From Shuttleworthia sp045545575 (GTDB lineage Bacteria > Bacillota > Clostridia > Lachnospirales > Lachnospiraceae): 36,069 nucleotides of DNA. The stretch is taken from positions 1 through 36,069 of the forward strand of contig JAZQBE010000023.1 in the NCBI GenBank assembly GCA_045545575.1. The letters run 5' to 3'. Made by a program: the position numbers and the translations under genes. Under the pieces are notes generated by a model. It was given only the letters and a program-made list of their open reading frames with translations. It had not been told where the DNA came from and did not search any database. Below, in pieces: positions 1 to 7,580 of the stretch. How positions within the stretch are numbered: the first letter of the stretch is position 1; each line of letters starts with the position of its first letter.

Positions 1-182
1 GTCGGATTCGTCGCCACCGGCACGATGACGGACAGGTCGATCCCCGCTGCCTTCTGCTGGTTCCGCAGTCCCTCCACCGTTCCGTCCGAAAACGGAACGG
101 TGTGGGATTTCGCTTTCAGGTTTTCCACCGCACGGATTGCAATCTTTTCGGGAAAGGTGTGCGTATGGATGTCGATGATCAT
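1..182 (-). CDS. Amidohydrolase-family (TIM-barrel) metal-dependent hydrolase, N-terminal part
   Basis: Reading the reverse strand from an ATG at 182 gives about 60 residues starting MIIDIHTHTFPEK. This has the H-x-H metal-binding signature that opens amidohydrolase-2-type TIM-barrel hydrolases, which use one or two divalent metals to cleave or decarboxylate small substrates. The start overlaps the stop of the upstream ACT gene by 4 bases (ATGA), so the two are probably translationally coupled and this is the fifth gene of the ior operon. The gene runs off the low-coordinate edge of the window, so the remaining metal ligands, substrate and C-terminus cannot be seen. A role in aromatic-acid metabolism is only inferred from the operon. 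Confidence 0.75.
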   Translation of the reverse strand, partial: MIIDIHTHTFPEKIAIRAVENLKAKSHTVPFSDGTVEGLRNQQKAAGIDLSVIVPVATNP

Positions 183-610
183 AACTCGGCGATTTCCTCC
201 TGGGTGGCGACGTGCATGTTCGCCTCCCGCAGGGCCGCCGTCGCCGCCTTGTGATCCTGTACGCGGAAGATCATGTACGCGCGGTCCGGCGTGGAGCCGA
301 CGAAGGCATACATGTATTCCACGTTGACGCCGGCCGCGTCAAACACCTTCAACACCTGGGCCAGACCGCCGGGTTCGTCGGCGACGTTCACCACCACGAC
401 GGGCATCAGGTTGTAGACGTATCCGGCTTCCTTCAGCACGTTTGCCGCCGCGAACAGGTCGTCCGGGATCATGCGGGCAATGCCGAAATCCTTGGTCTCG
501 GCCAGGGACATCGCGCGCAGATCCACGTTGCCGGCGGCAAGAGCTTCCGTCATCGCCAGCAGCGTGCCGGGACGGTTTTCCAGAAATACAGAAATCTGTT
601 TTACAGACAT
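179..610 (-). CDS. Tandem ACT-domain protein (amino-acid-binding regulator)
   Basis: This 143-residue protein is two ACT domains in a row with nothing else: residues about 1-70 begin QISVFLENRPGTL, and 71-143 begin VVVNVADEPGGLAQVL. The N-P/E-P-G-x-L turn that binds a regulatory amino acid is present in both halves. Small tandem-ACT proteins are commonly encoded next to phenylacetate-CoA ligase and indolepyruvate oxidoreductase genes, which fits a sensor of aromatic amino acids or 2-oxoacids, but no ligand can be read from the sequence. A good ribosome binding site (AAAGGAG) precedes the ATG. The gap from the ligase stop is 14 nt, and the gene overlaps the next one by ATGA. Confidence 0.88.
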   Translation of the reverse strand: MSVKQISVFLENRPGTLLAMTEALAAGNVDLRAMSLAETKDFGIARMIPDDLFAAANVLKEAGYVYNLMPVVVVNVADEPGGLAQVLKVFDAAGVNVEYMYAFVGSTPDRAYMIFRVQDHKAATAALREANMHVATQEEIAEL

Positions 611-624
611 GACGGACTCCTTTC

Positions 625-1926
625 TTAGATGTGTCTCTTGTCAATCACGCGGACGGCTTTGCCTTCGCTTCGCGTGATGGATTTCGGCGCGACTAAGGTG
701 ACGTTGGCCTTTAAGCCGAGCATGGACTTTAAGCCGTCCACCAGCGCGCGCTGGCGGGCCTGGATTTCGCCCATGTTATCGGTGAACATTTCCTGGGTCA
801 TCTCCACCTGCACGTCTAAGGTGTCGGTGTTGTTGACGCGGTCGACGACGATCTGGTAGTTCGCCGCGTAGCCCTGGTTGATCAGCACGGTCTCGATCTG
901 GGACGGGAACACGTTCACGCCGCGGATGATCAGCATGTCGTCGCTGCGGCCCATCGGCTTGGCCATGCGCACGTGGGTGCGGCCGCAGGAGCATTTCTCG
1001 CGGGTCAGCGAACAGATGTCGCGGGTGCGGTAGCGGATCATCGGGAAGGCTTCCTTGTCGATGGCGGTGAAAACCAGCTCGCCCACGGAGCCTTCCGGCA
1101 GCACCTCTTCCGTCTCCGGATCGATGATCTCGGCGATGAAGTGGTCCTCGTTGATGTGCATGCCCTTCTGCTCGGAGCATTCGAAGGATACGCCCGGGCC
1201 GGACAGCTCGGTCAGGCCGTAGATGTCGTAGGCCTTGATGCCCAGGGTCTTTTCGATGTCATGGCGCATCTCCTCGCTCCACGCCTCGGCGCCGAAGATG
1301 CCGGCCTTCAACGGGATCTCTTCCGGCGACATGCCCATTTCCTTCATGGACTCGCCGAGATAGGCCGCATAGCTGGGCGTGCAGCACAGGATGGTGGTGC
1401 TCAGATCCTTGATAAACATGATCTGGCGCTCGGTATTGCCGGAACTGGTGGGCACCGTCAGACAGCCGACCTTGTGGCTGCCGCCGTTTAAGCCCGGGCC
1501 GCCGGTGAACAGGCCGTAGCCGTAGGACACCTGGCAGACGTCCTCGTCGGTGGCGCCGGCCGCCATCAACGCCCGCGCGCAGCACTCTTCCCAGAGATCG
1601 ATGTCATGCTGGGTGTAGAACGCCACCACACGCTTGCCGGTGGTGCCGGAGGTGGACTGGATGCGCACGCAGTCCTTTAAGGGACGGGCGAGCAGGCCGT
1701 AAGGGTAGGCGTCCCGCAGGTCCTTCTTGCTTAAAAACGGCAGCTTGTGCAGGTCGTCGATGGTCTTGACGTCGTCCGGCGTCACGCCCTTCTCTTCCAT
1801 CTTTTTGCGGTAGTAGGGCACGTTGTCCCAGACGTTTTGTACCTGCTTTGCGAGTTTCTCATTCTGGATCTTTACGATCTCTTCCCGGGACGCGCATTCG
1901 ATCTCGGGCTGATAATAATGCTCCAT
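625..1926 (-). CDS. Phenylacetate-CoA ligase family enzyme (PaaK-like, AMP-forming)
   Basis: This is a 433-residue member of the ANL superfamily, about the usual PaaK length. It carries the AMP-binding P-loop TSGTTGKRV, the adenylate motif YGLTELSGPG, and a C-terminal PaaK lid domain with GRSDDMLIIRGVNVFPSQIE. The enzyme joins arylacetates (phenylacetate, indoleacetate) to CoA with ATP cleaved to AMP and PPi. Next to iorAB it may instead handle the arylacetyl-CoA made by the oxidoreductase, possibly in reverse to conserve energy; that direction is inference. I chose the ATG at 1926 (MEHYYQPEIE) because AAGGAG lies just upstream. The open frame extends to 2031, but those extra residues are Lys-rich, non-conserved and overlap iorB. 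It is the third gene of the ior operon. Confidence 0.9.
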   Translation of the reverse strand: MEHYYQPEIECASREEIVKIQNEKLAKQVQNVWDNVPYYRKKMEEKGVTPDDVKTIDDLHKLPFLSKKDLRDAYPYGLLARPLKDCVRIQSTSGTTGKRVVAFYTQHDIDLWEECCARALMAAGATDEDVCQVSYGYGLFTGGPGLNGGSHKVGCLTVPTSSGNTERQIMFIKDLSTTILCCTPSYAAYLGESMKEMGMSPEEIPLKAGIFGAEAWSEEMRHDIEKTLGIKAYDIYGLTELSGPGVSFECSEQKGMHINEDHFIAEIIDPETEEVLPEGSVGELVFTAIDKEAFPMIRYRTRDICSLTREKCSCGRTHVRMAKPMGRSDDMLIIRGVNVFPSQIETVLINQGYAANYQIVVDRVNNTDTLDVQVEMTQEMFTDNMGEIQARQRALVDGLKSMLGLKANVTLVAPKSITRSEGKAVRVIDKRHI

Positions 1927-2002
1927 TTTCCTTTCTCCTTCTGTTTCCTGACAATGCAACTCTTTTCCTTTTCCTTTATCTGCTTTTCCGCGTCGGGAGG
2001 AC

Positions 2003-2581
2003 TTAGCCTTCAAAGGCCTTCCCAAGCGCAAACGCCTTTTTGTTCATCTCGAGGAATTTCGCCGGCACGTTCGCTTCGAGCGACGCCATCCAGGCCTCCT
2101 CGGGAAGATCGAAATAATGGGACAGGCGGCCCATCAGCACAATGTTGACCGCTTTGACGCTGCCGGCTTCCTCGGCTAAGGCGACGCAGTCCATCGCGTC
2201 CACCTTCGCGCCCGCGGCGCGCATCTTCTCCACCAGACCCTGGGGGTATTCCGCCGCGCCGGTGATGACCGGCATCGGATCGATCTGCTGGATGTTCGTG
2301 ACGATCTGGCCGTCCTTCTTTAAGTAGGGCAGCCAGCGGGCGGCCTCCAGAAGCTCAAACGAGACGATGAAATCCGCCTCGCCCGCGTCGATCACGGGGG
2401 AATTCACCACATCCCCGTAACGCACATAGGTGACCACGCTGCCGCCGCGCTGCGACATGCCGTGCACCTCGGATACTTTGACGTCGTAACCGGCGGAAAG
2501 CAGCAGGTGGCCGAGCATCTTGCTGGCTAAGAGGCTTCCCTGGCCGCCCACGCCGACAATCATGATATTCTTCGTTTCCAT
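2003..2581 (-). CDS. iorB: Indolepyruvate:ferredoxin oxidoreductase, beta subunit
   Basis: This 192-residue protein is the gamma-type pyruvate/ketoisovalerate oxidoreductase domain. It starts with the glycine-rich MIVGVGGQGSLLASKML and has the conserved EVHGMSQRGGSVVTYVRYG stretch near residue 40. It pairs with IorA to decarboxylate indolepyruvate and other aryl 2-oxoacids oxidatively to arylacetyl-CoA, passing electrons to ferredoxin in the cytoplasm. The ATG at 2581 follows AAGGAG by 7 nt and lies 29 nt after the iorA stop. The length is normal for IorB. The downstream ligase starts 76 nt after its stop. Oxygen-sensitive IOR supports an anaerobic, amino-acid-fermenting host. Confidence 0.93.
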   Translation of the reverse strand: METKNIMIVGVGGQGSLLASKMLGHLLLSAGYDVKVSEVHGMSQRGGSVVTYVRYGDVVNSPVIDAGEADFIVSFELLEAARWLPYLKKDGQIVTNIQQIDPMPVITGAAEYPQGLVEKMRAAGAKVDAMDCVALAEEAGSVKAVNIVLMGRLSHYFDLPEEAWMASLEANVPAKFLEMNKKAFALGKAFEG

Positions 2582-2610
2582 GGACGCAACTCCTTATAAT
2601 TTGATTCTAA

Positions 2611-4344
2611 TTATTCCGCCGTGCTTTCAAACGCGTCAAATCTGCACATCTGCTCGCACACGCCGCAGCCCACGCACTGGGTGGCGTCCACATGGGACTT
2701 GCCGCCGCGCATGGAGATGGACGGGCAGCCGATCTGCATGCAGGCCGTACAGCCGATGCACTTGTCTTCATTGACGCGCAGCGGCGCGCTGTGCTTCACG
2801 TATTTCAGGAGCGCGCAGGGACGGCGGGAAATGATCACGGACGGCTCCGCCGCGGCCAGCTCCTCTTTTAAGGCAGCATCGCAGGCGGCCAGATCGTAGG
2901 GATCCACCACGCGCACGCGGCTGTAGCCCATGGCCCGGCACAGAGACTCCAGATCGATCTTTCCGGCCGGGTCGCCCTTTAAATTATAACCGGTGGTCGG
3001 ATTCTGCTGATGACCCGTCATGCCGGTGATGGAGTTGTCTAAAATGATCACCGTGGAGTTGGACTGGTTGTAGGCGATGTTCGCCAGGCCCGTCATGCCG
3101 GAATGCATAAAGGTGGAATCGCCGATGACGGCCACCGTCTTTCCTTCGCTCTCGGCGCCCCGGGCTTTGTTGAAGCCGTGGATCGCGCTGACGGAAGCAC
3201 CCATGCAAAGGGTCATTTCCATCGCGGCCAGCGGAGCGACGGCACCCAAGGTGTAGCAGCCGATGTCGCCCAACACGGTGCACTTGTTCTTCTTTAACGT
3301 ATAGAACAGACCGCGGTGGGGGCAGCCGGAGCACATCACCGGCGGACGCACGGGGATGTTCGCCTCGATGGCGTTCCCTTCCGGCACCGGCATGCCGAAA
3401 GCCTTGCGGATCAGGTTCTGCGAAAACTCGTCGATCATCGGCAGCAGGTTCTTGCCTTCCACCGGGATGCCTAAGGCCTTCACATGGTTTTCAATGATGG
3501 GATCCAGTTCTTCCACCACCACCAGGCGGTCCACCTTCGCGGCAAAATCACGGATCAGCTGCTCGGGCAGGGGATTCGTCATGCCCAGTTTCAGGACACT
3601 GGCCTTGTCGCCGAACACTTCCTTCACATACTGATAGGAAGTGGAATGGGTAATGATACCTAAAGAGGTGTCGCCCCACTCAATGCGGTTGACCGGTGCG
3701 GTCTCGGCATAGGCAATGAGCTTCTGGGTGCGCTCCTCCACAAAGGGATGGCGGCGCTTCGCGTTGCCCGGCATCATGACATACTTGGCGATGTTCTTCT
3801 CGTAAGGCTTCGTCACCTCCACCCGCTCGCCCCGCTCGATCACGGACTGGGAATGGGCCACGCGGGTGCACATCTTTAAAAGCACCGGGGTGTCGAATTC
3901 TTCGGAAATCTCGTACGCCAGTTTCGCAAACGCCAGGGACTCGGCCGCATCCGACGGCTCGAGCATCGGCACCTTCGACGCGATGGCGTGATGGCGGCTG
4001 TCCTGCTCGTTCTGGGACGAATGCATGCCCGCGTCATCCGCGACGCCAATCACGAAGCCGGCATTCACGCCGGTGTAGGACATGGTGTACAGCGGATCCG
4101 CCGCCACGTTTAAGCCCACGTGCTTCATGCCGCAGAAGGCGCGCTTGCCCGCTAAGCAGGCGCCGAAGGCCGCTTCCATGGCCACCTTCTCGTTCGGTGC
4201 CCACTCGCAGATGATTTCGTCATATTTGCCGGCCTCCTCGGAAATCTCCGTGCTCGGAGTACCGGGATAGCTGGACAGAAACGCGCATCCGGCCTCGTAC
4301 AGGCCGCGGGCCACTGCCTTATTGCCTAACATCAGTTCTTTCAT
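2611..4344 (-). CDS. iorA: Indolepyruvate:ferredoxin oxidoreductase, alpha subunit
   Basis: This 577-residue thiamine-diphosphate enzyme is the catalytic subunit of IOR. The N-terminal half is the pyrimidine-binding domain (SSYPGTPSTEI near residue 25). A TPP-binding region follows, with GDIGCYTLGA and GDSTFMHSGMTG...LDNSITGMTG. The C-terminal end holds two [4Fe-4S] cysteine sets, CIGCTACMQIGCP and CVGCGVCEQMCR, the first with the extra residue typical of IorA. The reaction is aryl-pyruvate + CoA + oxidised ferredoxin to arylacetyl-CoA + CO2 + reduced ferredoxin. I chose the ATG at 4344 because AGGAG lies 13 nt upstream. The frame is open to 4401, but the extra 19 residues are not conserved-looking. 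It is the first gene of a five-gene operon. Confidence 0.94.
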   Translation of the reverse strand: MKELMLGNKAVARGLYEAGCAFLSSYPGTPSTEISEEAGKYDEIICEWAPNEKVAMEAAFGACLAGKRAFCGMKHVGLNVAADPLYTMSYTGVNAGFVIGVADDAGMHSSQNEQDSRHHAIASKVPMLEPSDAAESLAFAKLAYEISEEFDTPVLLKMCTRVAHSQSVIERGERVEVTKPYEKNIAKYVMMPGNAKRRHPFVEERTQKLIAYAETAPVNRIEWGDTSLGIITHSTSYQYVKEVFGDKASVLKLGMTNPLPEQLIRDFAAKVDRLVVVEELDPIIENHVKALGIPVEGKNLLPMIDEFSQNLIRKAFGMPVPEGNAIEANIPVRPPVMCSGCPHRGLFYTLKKNKCTVLGDIGCYTLGAVAPLAAMEMTLCMGASVSAIHGFNKARGAESEGKTVAVIGDSTFMHSGMTGLANIAYNQSNSTVIILDNSITGMTGHQQNPTTGYNLKGDPAGKIDLESLCRAMGYSRVRVVDPYDLAACDAALKEELAAAEPSVIISRRPCALLKYVKHSAPLRVNEDKCIGCTACMQIGCPSISMRGGKSHVDATQCVGCGVCEQMCRFDAFESTAE

Positions 4345-4574
4345 ATGGTCCTGCTGCTCCTTTTTCAATATCGATGTCTGTTGCACCCCGCGCGGCCGCA
4401 AAAAAAGTATACAAAAAACATCCTCCGCCGTACGCGCGCAGGTTTAACTTATGTATTTTAGCATATTCAAACAGGAAGCGCACGAAGAAATATTCTTAGA
4501 AAACTGCTTTGGAAACCACATGTTCCCTCTGTCAGAAGAAAAGATTGCTGCCTTCGGAAATACGTGATAGAATC
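4345..4574. other. AT-richer intergenic segment between iorA and the divergent ATPase gene
   Basis: This gap separates two divergent genes. On the minus strand a TATACT box (plus-strand 4406-4411) sits about 60 nt before the iorA start and could be its -10 element, but no good -35 hexamer lies at the right distance. On the plus strand an ATG at 4451 opens a 38-codon frame to a TGA at 4567, with only a weak ribosome binding site and no family resemblance. I regard it as unsupported or a remnant. Base composition drops here compared with the GC-rich ior genes, consistent with the edge of acquired DNA. Confidence 0.4.
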
Positions 4575-4652
4575 AACAGTAAAGAACAGTAAAAGGAATT
4601 CAAAACAGTAAAGAACAGTAAAAACACTCAAAAACAGTAAAGAACAGTAAAG
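4575..4652 (+). repeat. Three direct repeats with exact 29-bp period, each containing two AACAGTAAA units
   Basis: The 19-base core AACAGTAAAGAACAGTAAA occurs at 4575, 4604 and 4633, so the copies are spaced exactly 29 bp apart. Each core is itself two AACAGTAAA units 10 bp apart, i.e. one helical turn. The spacers between cores are AT-rich and not conserved. The last copy merges with the ribosome binding site (AAAGGA) of the ATPase gene that starts at 4664. The layout resembles iterons or a multi-site operator; which of these it is cannot be told from sequence alone. Confidence 0.85.
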
Positions 4653-4663
4653 GACCTCGTCTT

Positions 4664-5701
4664 ATGGAAAACCCGTATAACCTTACATTCGGAATCCGTC
4701 CGGAAGAAGTTGTTCCGCGGCTGGCGCAGACATACACTGTCGTCAATACCTTCAATGCAGCAACTCCTTCACAGCATGTTTTTATCCTCACAGGCGTGCG
4801 TGGCTCCGGAAAAACCGTCCTAATGACAGACATTGTGCAGCGGCTTCAAAAGCAAGACCGATGGATTACAATCGAATTAAACCCAGAACGCGACATGCTC
4901 AATGCCCTTGCTGCAAAACTCTACAGCGAGTCTGCTCTCGTAAGTCTGTTTCATGCCGCACATCTGGATCTTTCCTTTTTCGGGTTTGGCATCGAGCTGC
5001 GTGGCGAAGCTCCGATTACAGATATTGAAATTGCGTTGACGCGAATGATTGAGGTGCTGAAAAAAGAGAATAAGCGGCTTTTGATCACTGTTGACGAGGC
5101 CGTGAATTCCAAAGAAATGCGCATCTTTGTCAGCGCATTCCATATTCTGCTTCGGAAAGATCTTCCGGTTTATCTTTTAATGACCGGTCTCTATGAAAAC
5201 GTCAGCAATCTTCAAAACGAAAAAAGCCTGACGTTTTTATACCGTGCTCCAAAAATACAGTTAGATCCATTAAATATCGCAACCATTGCCGATAATTACC
5301 GGCGAAATTTTCAGCTGGATGAAAATTCAGCCTTGCGGATGGCCCGTATGACAAAAGGTTACTCCTTTGCCTTTCAGGTTCTCGGGTATTGTACATGGGA
5401 AGAGGGTAATCTGAGCGAACCGGTCATACAGAACTACCGTCAATATCTTGAGGAGTACGTCTACGAAAAAATCTGGTCTGAACTCTCCGCAAAAGACCGT
5501 CTGATCGTTCATAGCATCGCTTTAAGCGCCACAGGACGAATCATTGAAATCCGCAAGTCCCTTGGCTTAAGCTCCAATGAGTTTAATCCTTATCGAATCC
5601 GCCTGATTCGGAAAGGATTGGTGCACGGGGACGTTCACGGTTATGTCTATTTTACACTGCCAATGTTTGAGCAATTTGTCATCGCTAATTATGATAGTTG
5701 A
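4664..5701 (+). CDS. AAA-type P-loop ATPase with C-terminal winged-helix-like region (archaeal-ATPase-like)
   Basis: This 345-residue ATPase has a Walker A motif GVRGSGKT (Lys50), Walker B LLITVDEA (Asp144/Glu145), and a sensor-like LLMTGLYEN near 178. The C-terminal segment from about residue 270 (SAKDRLIVHSIAL...NPYRIRLIRKGLV) reads like a winged helix. The pattern matches the stand-alone ATPases related to the archaeal ATPase/orc1-like group, often found alone in mobile or accessory DNA; their function is largely unknown. It is the only intact plus-strand gene in the window, is AT-richer than its neighbours, and is preceded by the 29-bp repeats. It looks acquired. It ends 58 bp from the convergent PadR gene. 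Confidence 0.8.
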   Translation: MENPYNLTFGIRPEEVVPRLAQTYTVVNTFNAATPSQHVFILTGVRGSGKTVLMTDIVQRLQKQDRWITIELNPERDMLNALAAKLYSESALVSLFHAAHLDLSFFGFGIELRGEAPITDIEIALTRMIEVLKKENKRLLITVDEAVNSKEMRIFVSAFHILLRKDLPVYLLMTGLYENVSNLQNEKSLTFLYRAPKIQLDPLNIATIADNYRRNFQLDENSALRMARMTKGYSFAFQVLGYCTWEEGNLSEPVIQNYRQYLEEYVYEKIWSELSAKDRLIVHSIALSATGRIIEIRKSLGLSSNEFNPYRIRLIRKGLVHGDVHGYVYFTLPMFEQFVIANYDS

Positions 5702-5758
5702 AGAAGAGACACGAATCCGTACTTTAGGCGATCGAAACATAAGATGGTTTTATGCCGC

Positions 5759-6067
5759 TTACTTCAGAATCGCTTCCCCGTCTTCTGCCTGCCGGCGCAG
5801 CCGCGCCTGCTCCTGGCGAAGCATGTCCTCACCTTTTTTTGTGATGACATACCACTTGCGCCGCCCCTCTTCACGGGTATGGATAACAATGTCATTTTTC
5901 TCGAATTTGTCCAGCATGGCATACAATGTCCCGGGGCCGACGGACACGCGGCCGTGGGATATTTCTTTGACACGGGTCATGATATCGACACCGCACACCT
6001 CTTCCATCAGTGCCAGAAGGATGTAATACATGGGCTCTGTCAGGGTCTGAAACTGTTCTCTTGCCAT
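5759..6067 (-). CDS. PadR-family transcriptional regulator
   Basis: This 102-residue winged-helix protein has the PadR core: LTEPMYYILLALMEE, then VSVGPGTLYAMLDKFEKNDIV (recognition helix), then the wing GRRKWYVITKKGEDML. PadR proteins usually repress a neighbouring membrane or efflux gene and respond to small molecules or stress. It starts 2 nt after the stop of the DUF2812 gene, so the two are co-transcribed. PadR plus DUF2812 is a recurring pair in Firmicutes in which the membrane protein may act as the sensing partner; that role is inference. It could also control the ABC operon upstream at 7581-11208. Confidence 0.9.
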   Translation of the reverse strand: MAREQFQTLTEPMYYILLALMEEVCGVDIMTRVKEISHGRVSVGPGTLYAMLDKFEKNDIVIHTREEGRRKWYVITKKGEDMLRQEQARLRRQAEDGEAILK

Positions 6068-6069
6068 GA

Positions 6070-7455
6070 TCAGTCCCCCGCTTCCATGCTTTTCTGTAAA
6101 TGTTCCGTCTGTGAATCATCAGCCATGCATTCCAGTTTCAGAACATCCGCCATCTCCATAAGCTGCCGCACAGTGGGCCGCGAAGCCTCCGGCACGCGCA
6201 GAATCAGAACGCCATTCTGATATCTCGCCACATAGCGAATCTCGGAAAGTTCCGAATTGCTGCGATGCCATTCCACCGCCGGCTGTGTGCCAAAGATATT
6301 TGTGACAACCGTCATCCCAAAAGCCGCACTTCCATCTGCCGCTCCCATCATGCCTGCAGTCTGCGCCGTCCACAGACGATCCAGCATTCTGTCCGATCCG
6401 CTTCGGTAAACCTCCAGTGAAAACACTTCCTCGGGAGCATGATCCGCTTCCCGGCGCGCCATCCGATACAGATCATACGACGCAAGAACGGAACGGCTGT
6501 GCTCCTCTTCCATCTCATCCGTTCCCTGCCGCGCCAAAAAGAATCCGTCCGGATCCAGCGGCCAGCCGCCCGGATCCGGTGTTTTTGCCTTTGGCTGTGA
6601 AAGCAGTGCCAGAACCGGCAGCAGAATCATCAATGCCACGCCCAGCGCAAATCCGGTCCCGGCCGTTTCATTCCTAGAAAAATGCAATACCGCAGGCAGC
6701 ACACGCCCGCAAACCCATACAGCAGGCAAAAGCAAAAGAGAGAGGATCACAAACTGCCCAGACCCACCGCCGTAAATCAGTATCGAAAGAAGCGCCGCAG
6801 CCGAGATCAGCAGATACCACAAATCCCCGCCGGCAAGAACCGCTCCCATGCCACGTGCGTTCCGCTTTCCGTAAAACGGCGTTTCACCGCTCTCCAGCGC
6901 GCGTCTGGCCCGGCGCATCTGCACAGCAAACGCCGCCAGTTTCACACCACGGACAACCGTCACCAGCACAAAAAAAAGCAGACAAATCTGAAGCACGGCT
7001 GACGTTGCAAAAAACGGGAACTGAAACCCGATCCAGGAGGCGGCCCACATCAGCATCAGGAACATGCTTGAAAGAAATGCGCCCCACAGAACCTTCCGAT
7101 CTGCGCGTAGGATGTTCTGGTACCTCTCTTCATCCGTAACGATCGGCTCCGCATCCTCCCGCAGCTTTTTAAACACACACCGCCGCCCCTGGCTGTCGAT
7201 AAAACGCCAGCCCGCGGCTTCGCACATCTCGGCATATTCGCCGATGTCGTCCGTCGGGCCGAAATCATTCTCGCTGCCCTTTGGAAACACCTCCACGTCA
7301 AAAAAGACGTCTTGGCGTGGTTCACTCTTCCGAAACGCCATCCCAAAAGAGAACTTTTCAAACATCCACCCCTTTGCAGCCATCTCCTGCAGAAACATCG
7401 CCATCTCGTCACACTGGCTGTTGGCATAGGTGCGGAATGAAATTCGATGGTTCAT
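6070..7455 (-). CDS. DUF2812-domain membrane protein
   Basis: This protein has 461 residues. The N-terminal 110 residues match the DUF2812 pattern: a short start, MAMFLQEMAAKGWMFEKF, then FFDVEVFPKGS and CEAAGWRFID. After that come about five hydrophobic helices (from residue 120 onward), and a soluble C-terminal domain of about 130 residues outside or between membranes. The function of DUF2812 proteins is not established; they are typically encoded with a PadR regulator, as here. The ATG at 7455 (MNHRISF) follows CAGGAG by 8 nt. An upstream in-frame start at 7497 is rejected because its residues precede that ribosome binding site. A large inverted repeat lies just upstream at 7514-7556. Confidence 0.82.
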   Translation of the reverse strand: MNHRISFRTYANSQCDEMAMFLQEMAAKGWMFEKFSFGMAFRKSEPRQDVFFDVEVFPKGSENDFGPTDDIGEYAEMCEAAGWRFIDSQGRRCVFKKLREDAEPIVTDEERYQNILRADRKVLWGAFLSSMFLMLMWAASWIGFQFPFFATSAVLQICLLFFVLVTVVRGVKLAAFAVQMRRARRALESGETPFYGKRNARGMGAVLAGGDLWYLLISAAALLSILIYGGGSGQFVILSLLLLPAVWVCGRVLPAVLHFSRNETAGTGFALGVALMILLPVLALLSQPKAKTPDPGGWPLDPDGFFLARQGTDEMEEEHSRSVLASYDLYRMARREADHAPEEVFSLEVYRSGSDRMLDRLWTAQTAGMMGAADGSAAFGMTVVTNIFGTQPAVEWHRSNSELSEIRYVARYQNGVLILRVPEASRPTVRQLMEMADVLKLECMADDSQTEHLQKSMEAGD

Positions 7456-7513
7456 TACTATACTCCTGAAAAACAAACTGAAAACCATACAGAACAACTC
7501 AAGACATTAGCCT

Positions 7514-7556
7514 GACGCGCGAAAAGATCAGGCTGCCCTGATCCCTTTCGCGCGTC
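7514..7556 (-). terminator. Long GC-rich inverted repeat between the ABC operon and DUF2812
   Basis: Arms at 7514-7532 and 7537-7556 pair over about 19 positions with a single bulge or mismatch around a 4-base loop, starting and ending with GACGCGCGAAA / TTTCGCGCGTC. It follows the stop of the ABC ATPase (7581) and precedes DUF2812. No U-tract follows on the minus strand, so this may be an atypical terminator, an RNA-stability hairpin or a protein-binding site rather than a classical intrinsic terminator. Confidence 0.6.
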
Positions 7557-7580
7557 TGTCTACAGTTCATTAATCATCTA

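Noticed and set aside
212..1491. Long plus-strand open frames across the ior operon (e.g. 212-628, 973-1491)
   Set aside because: They are opposite-strand shadows of the ACT and ligase genes caused by GC-rich third positions; no ribosome binding sites and no family resemblance.
2003..2031. Longer ligase start at 2031 overlapping iorB
   Set aside because: The 35 extra residues are basic, unlike any PaaK N-terminus, and a good ribosome binding site precedes the ATG at 1926.
4575..4652. CRISPR array
   Set aside because: Only three 19-base cores with 10-bp AT-rich spacers; the units are internally repeated and no cas genes are present.
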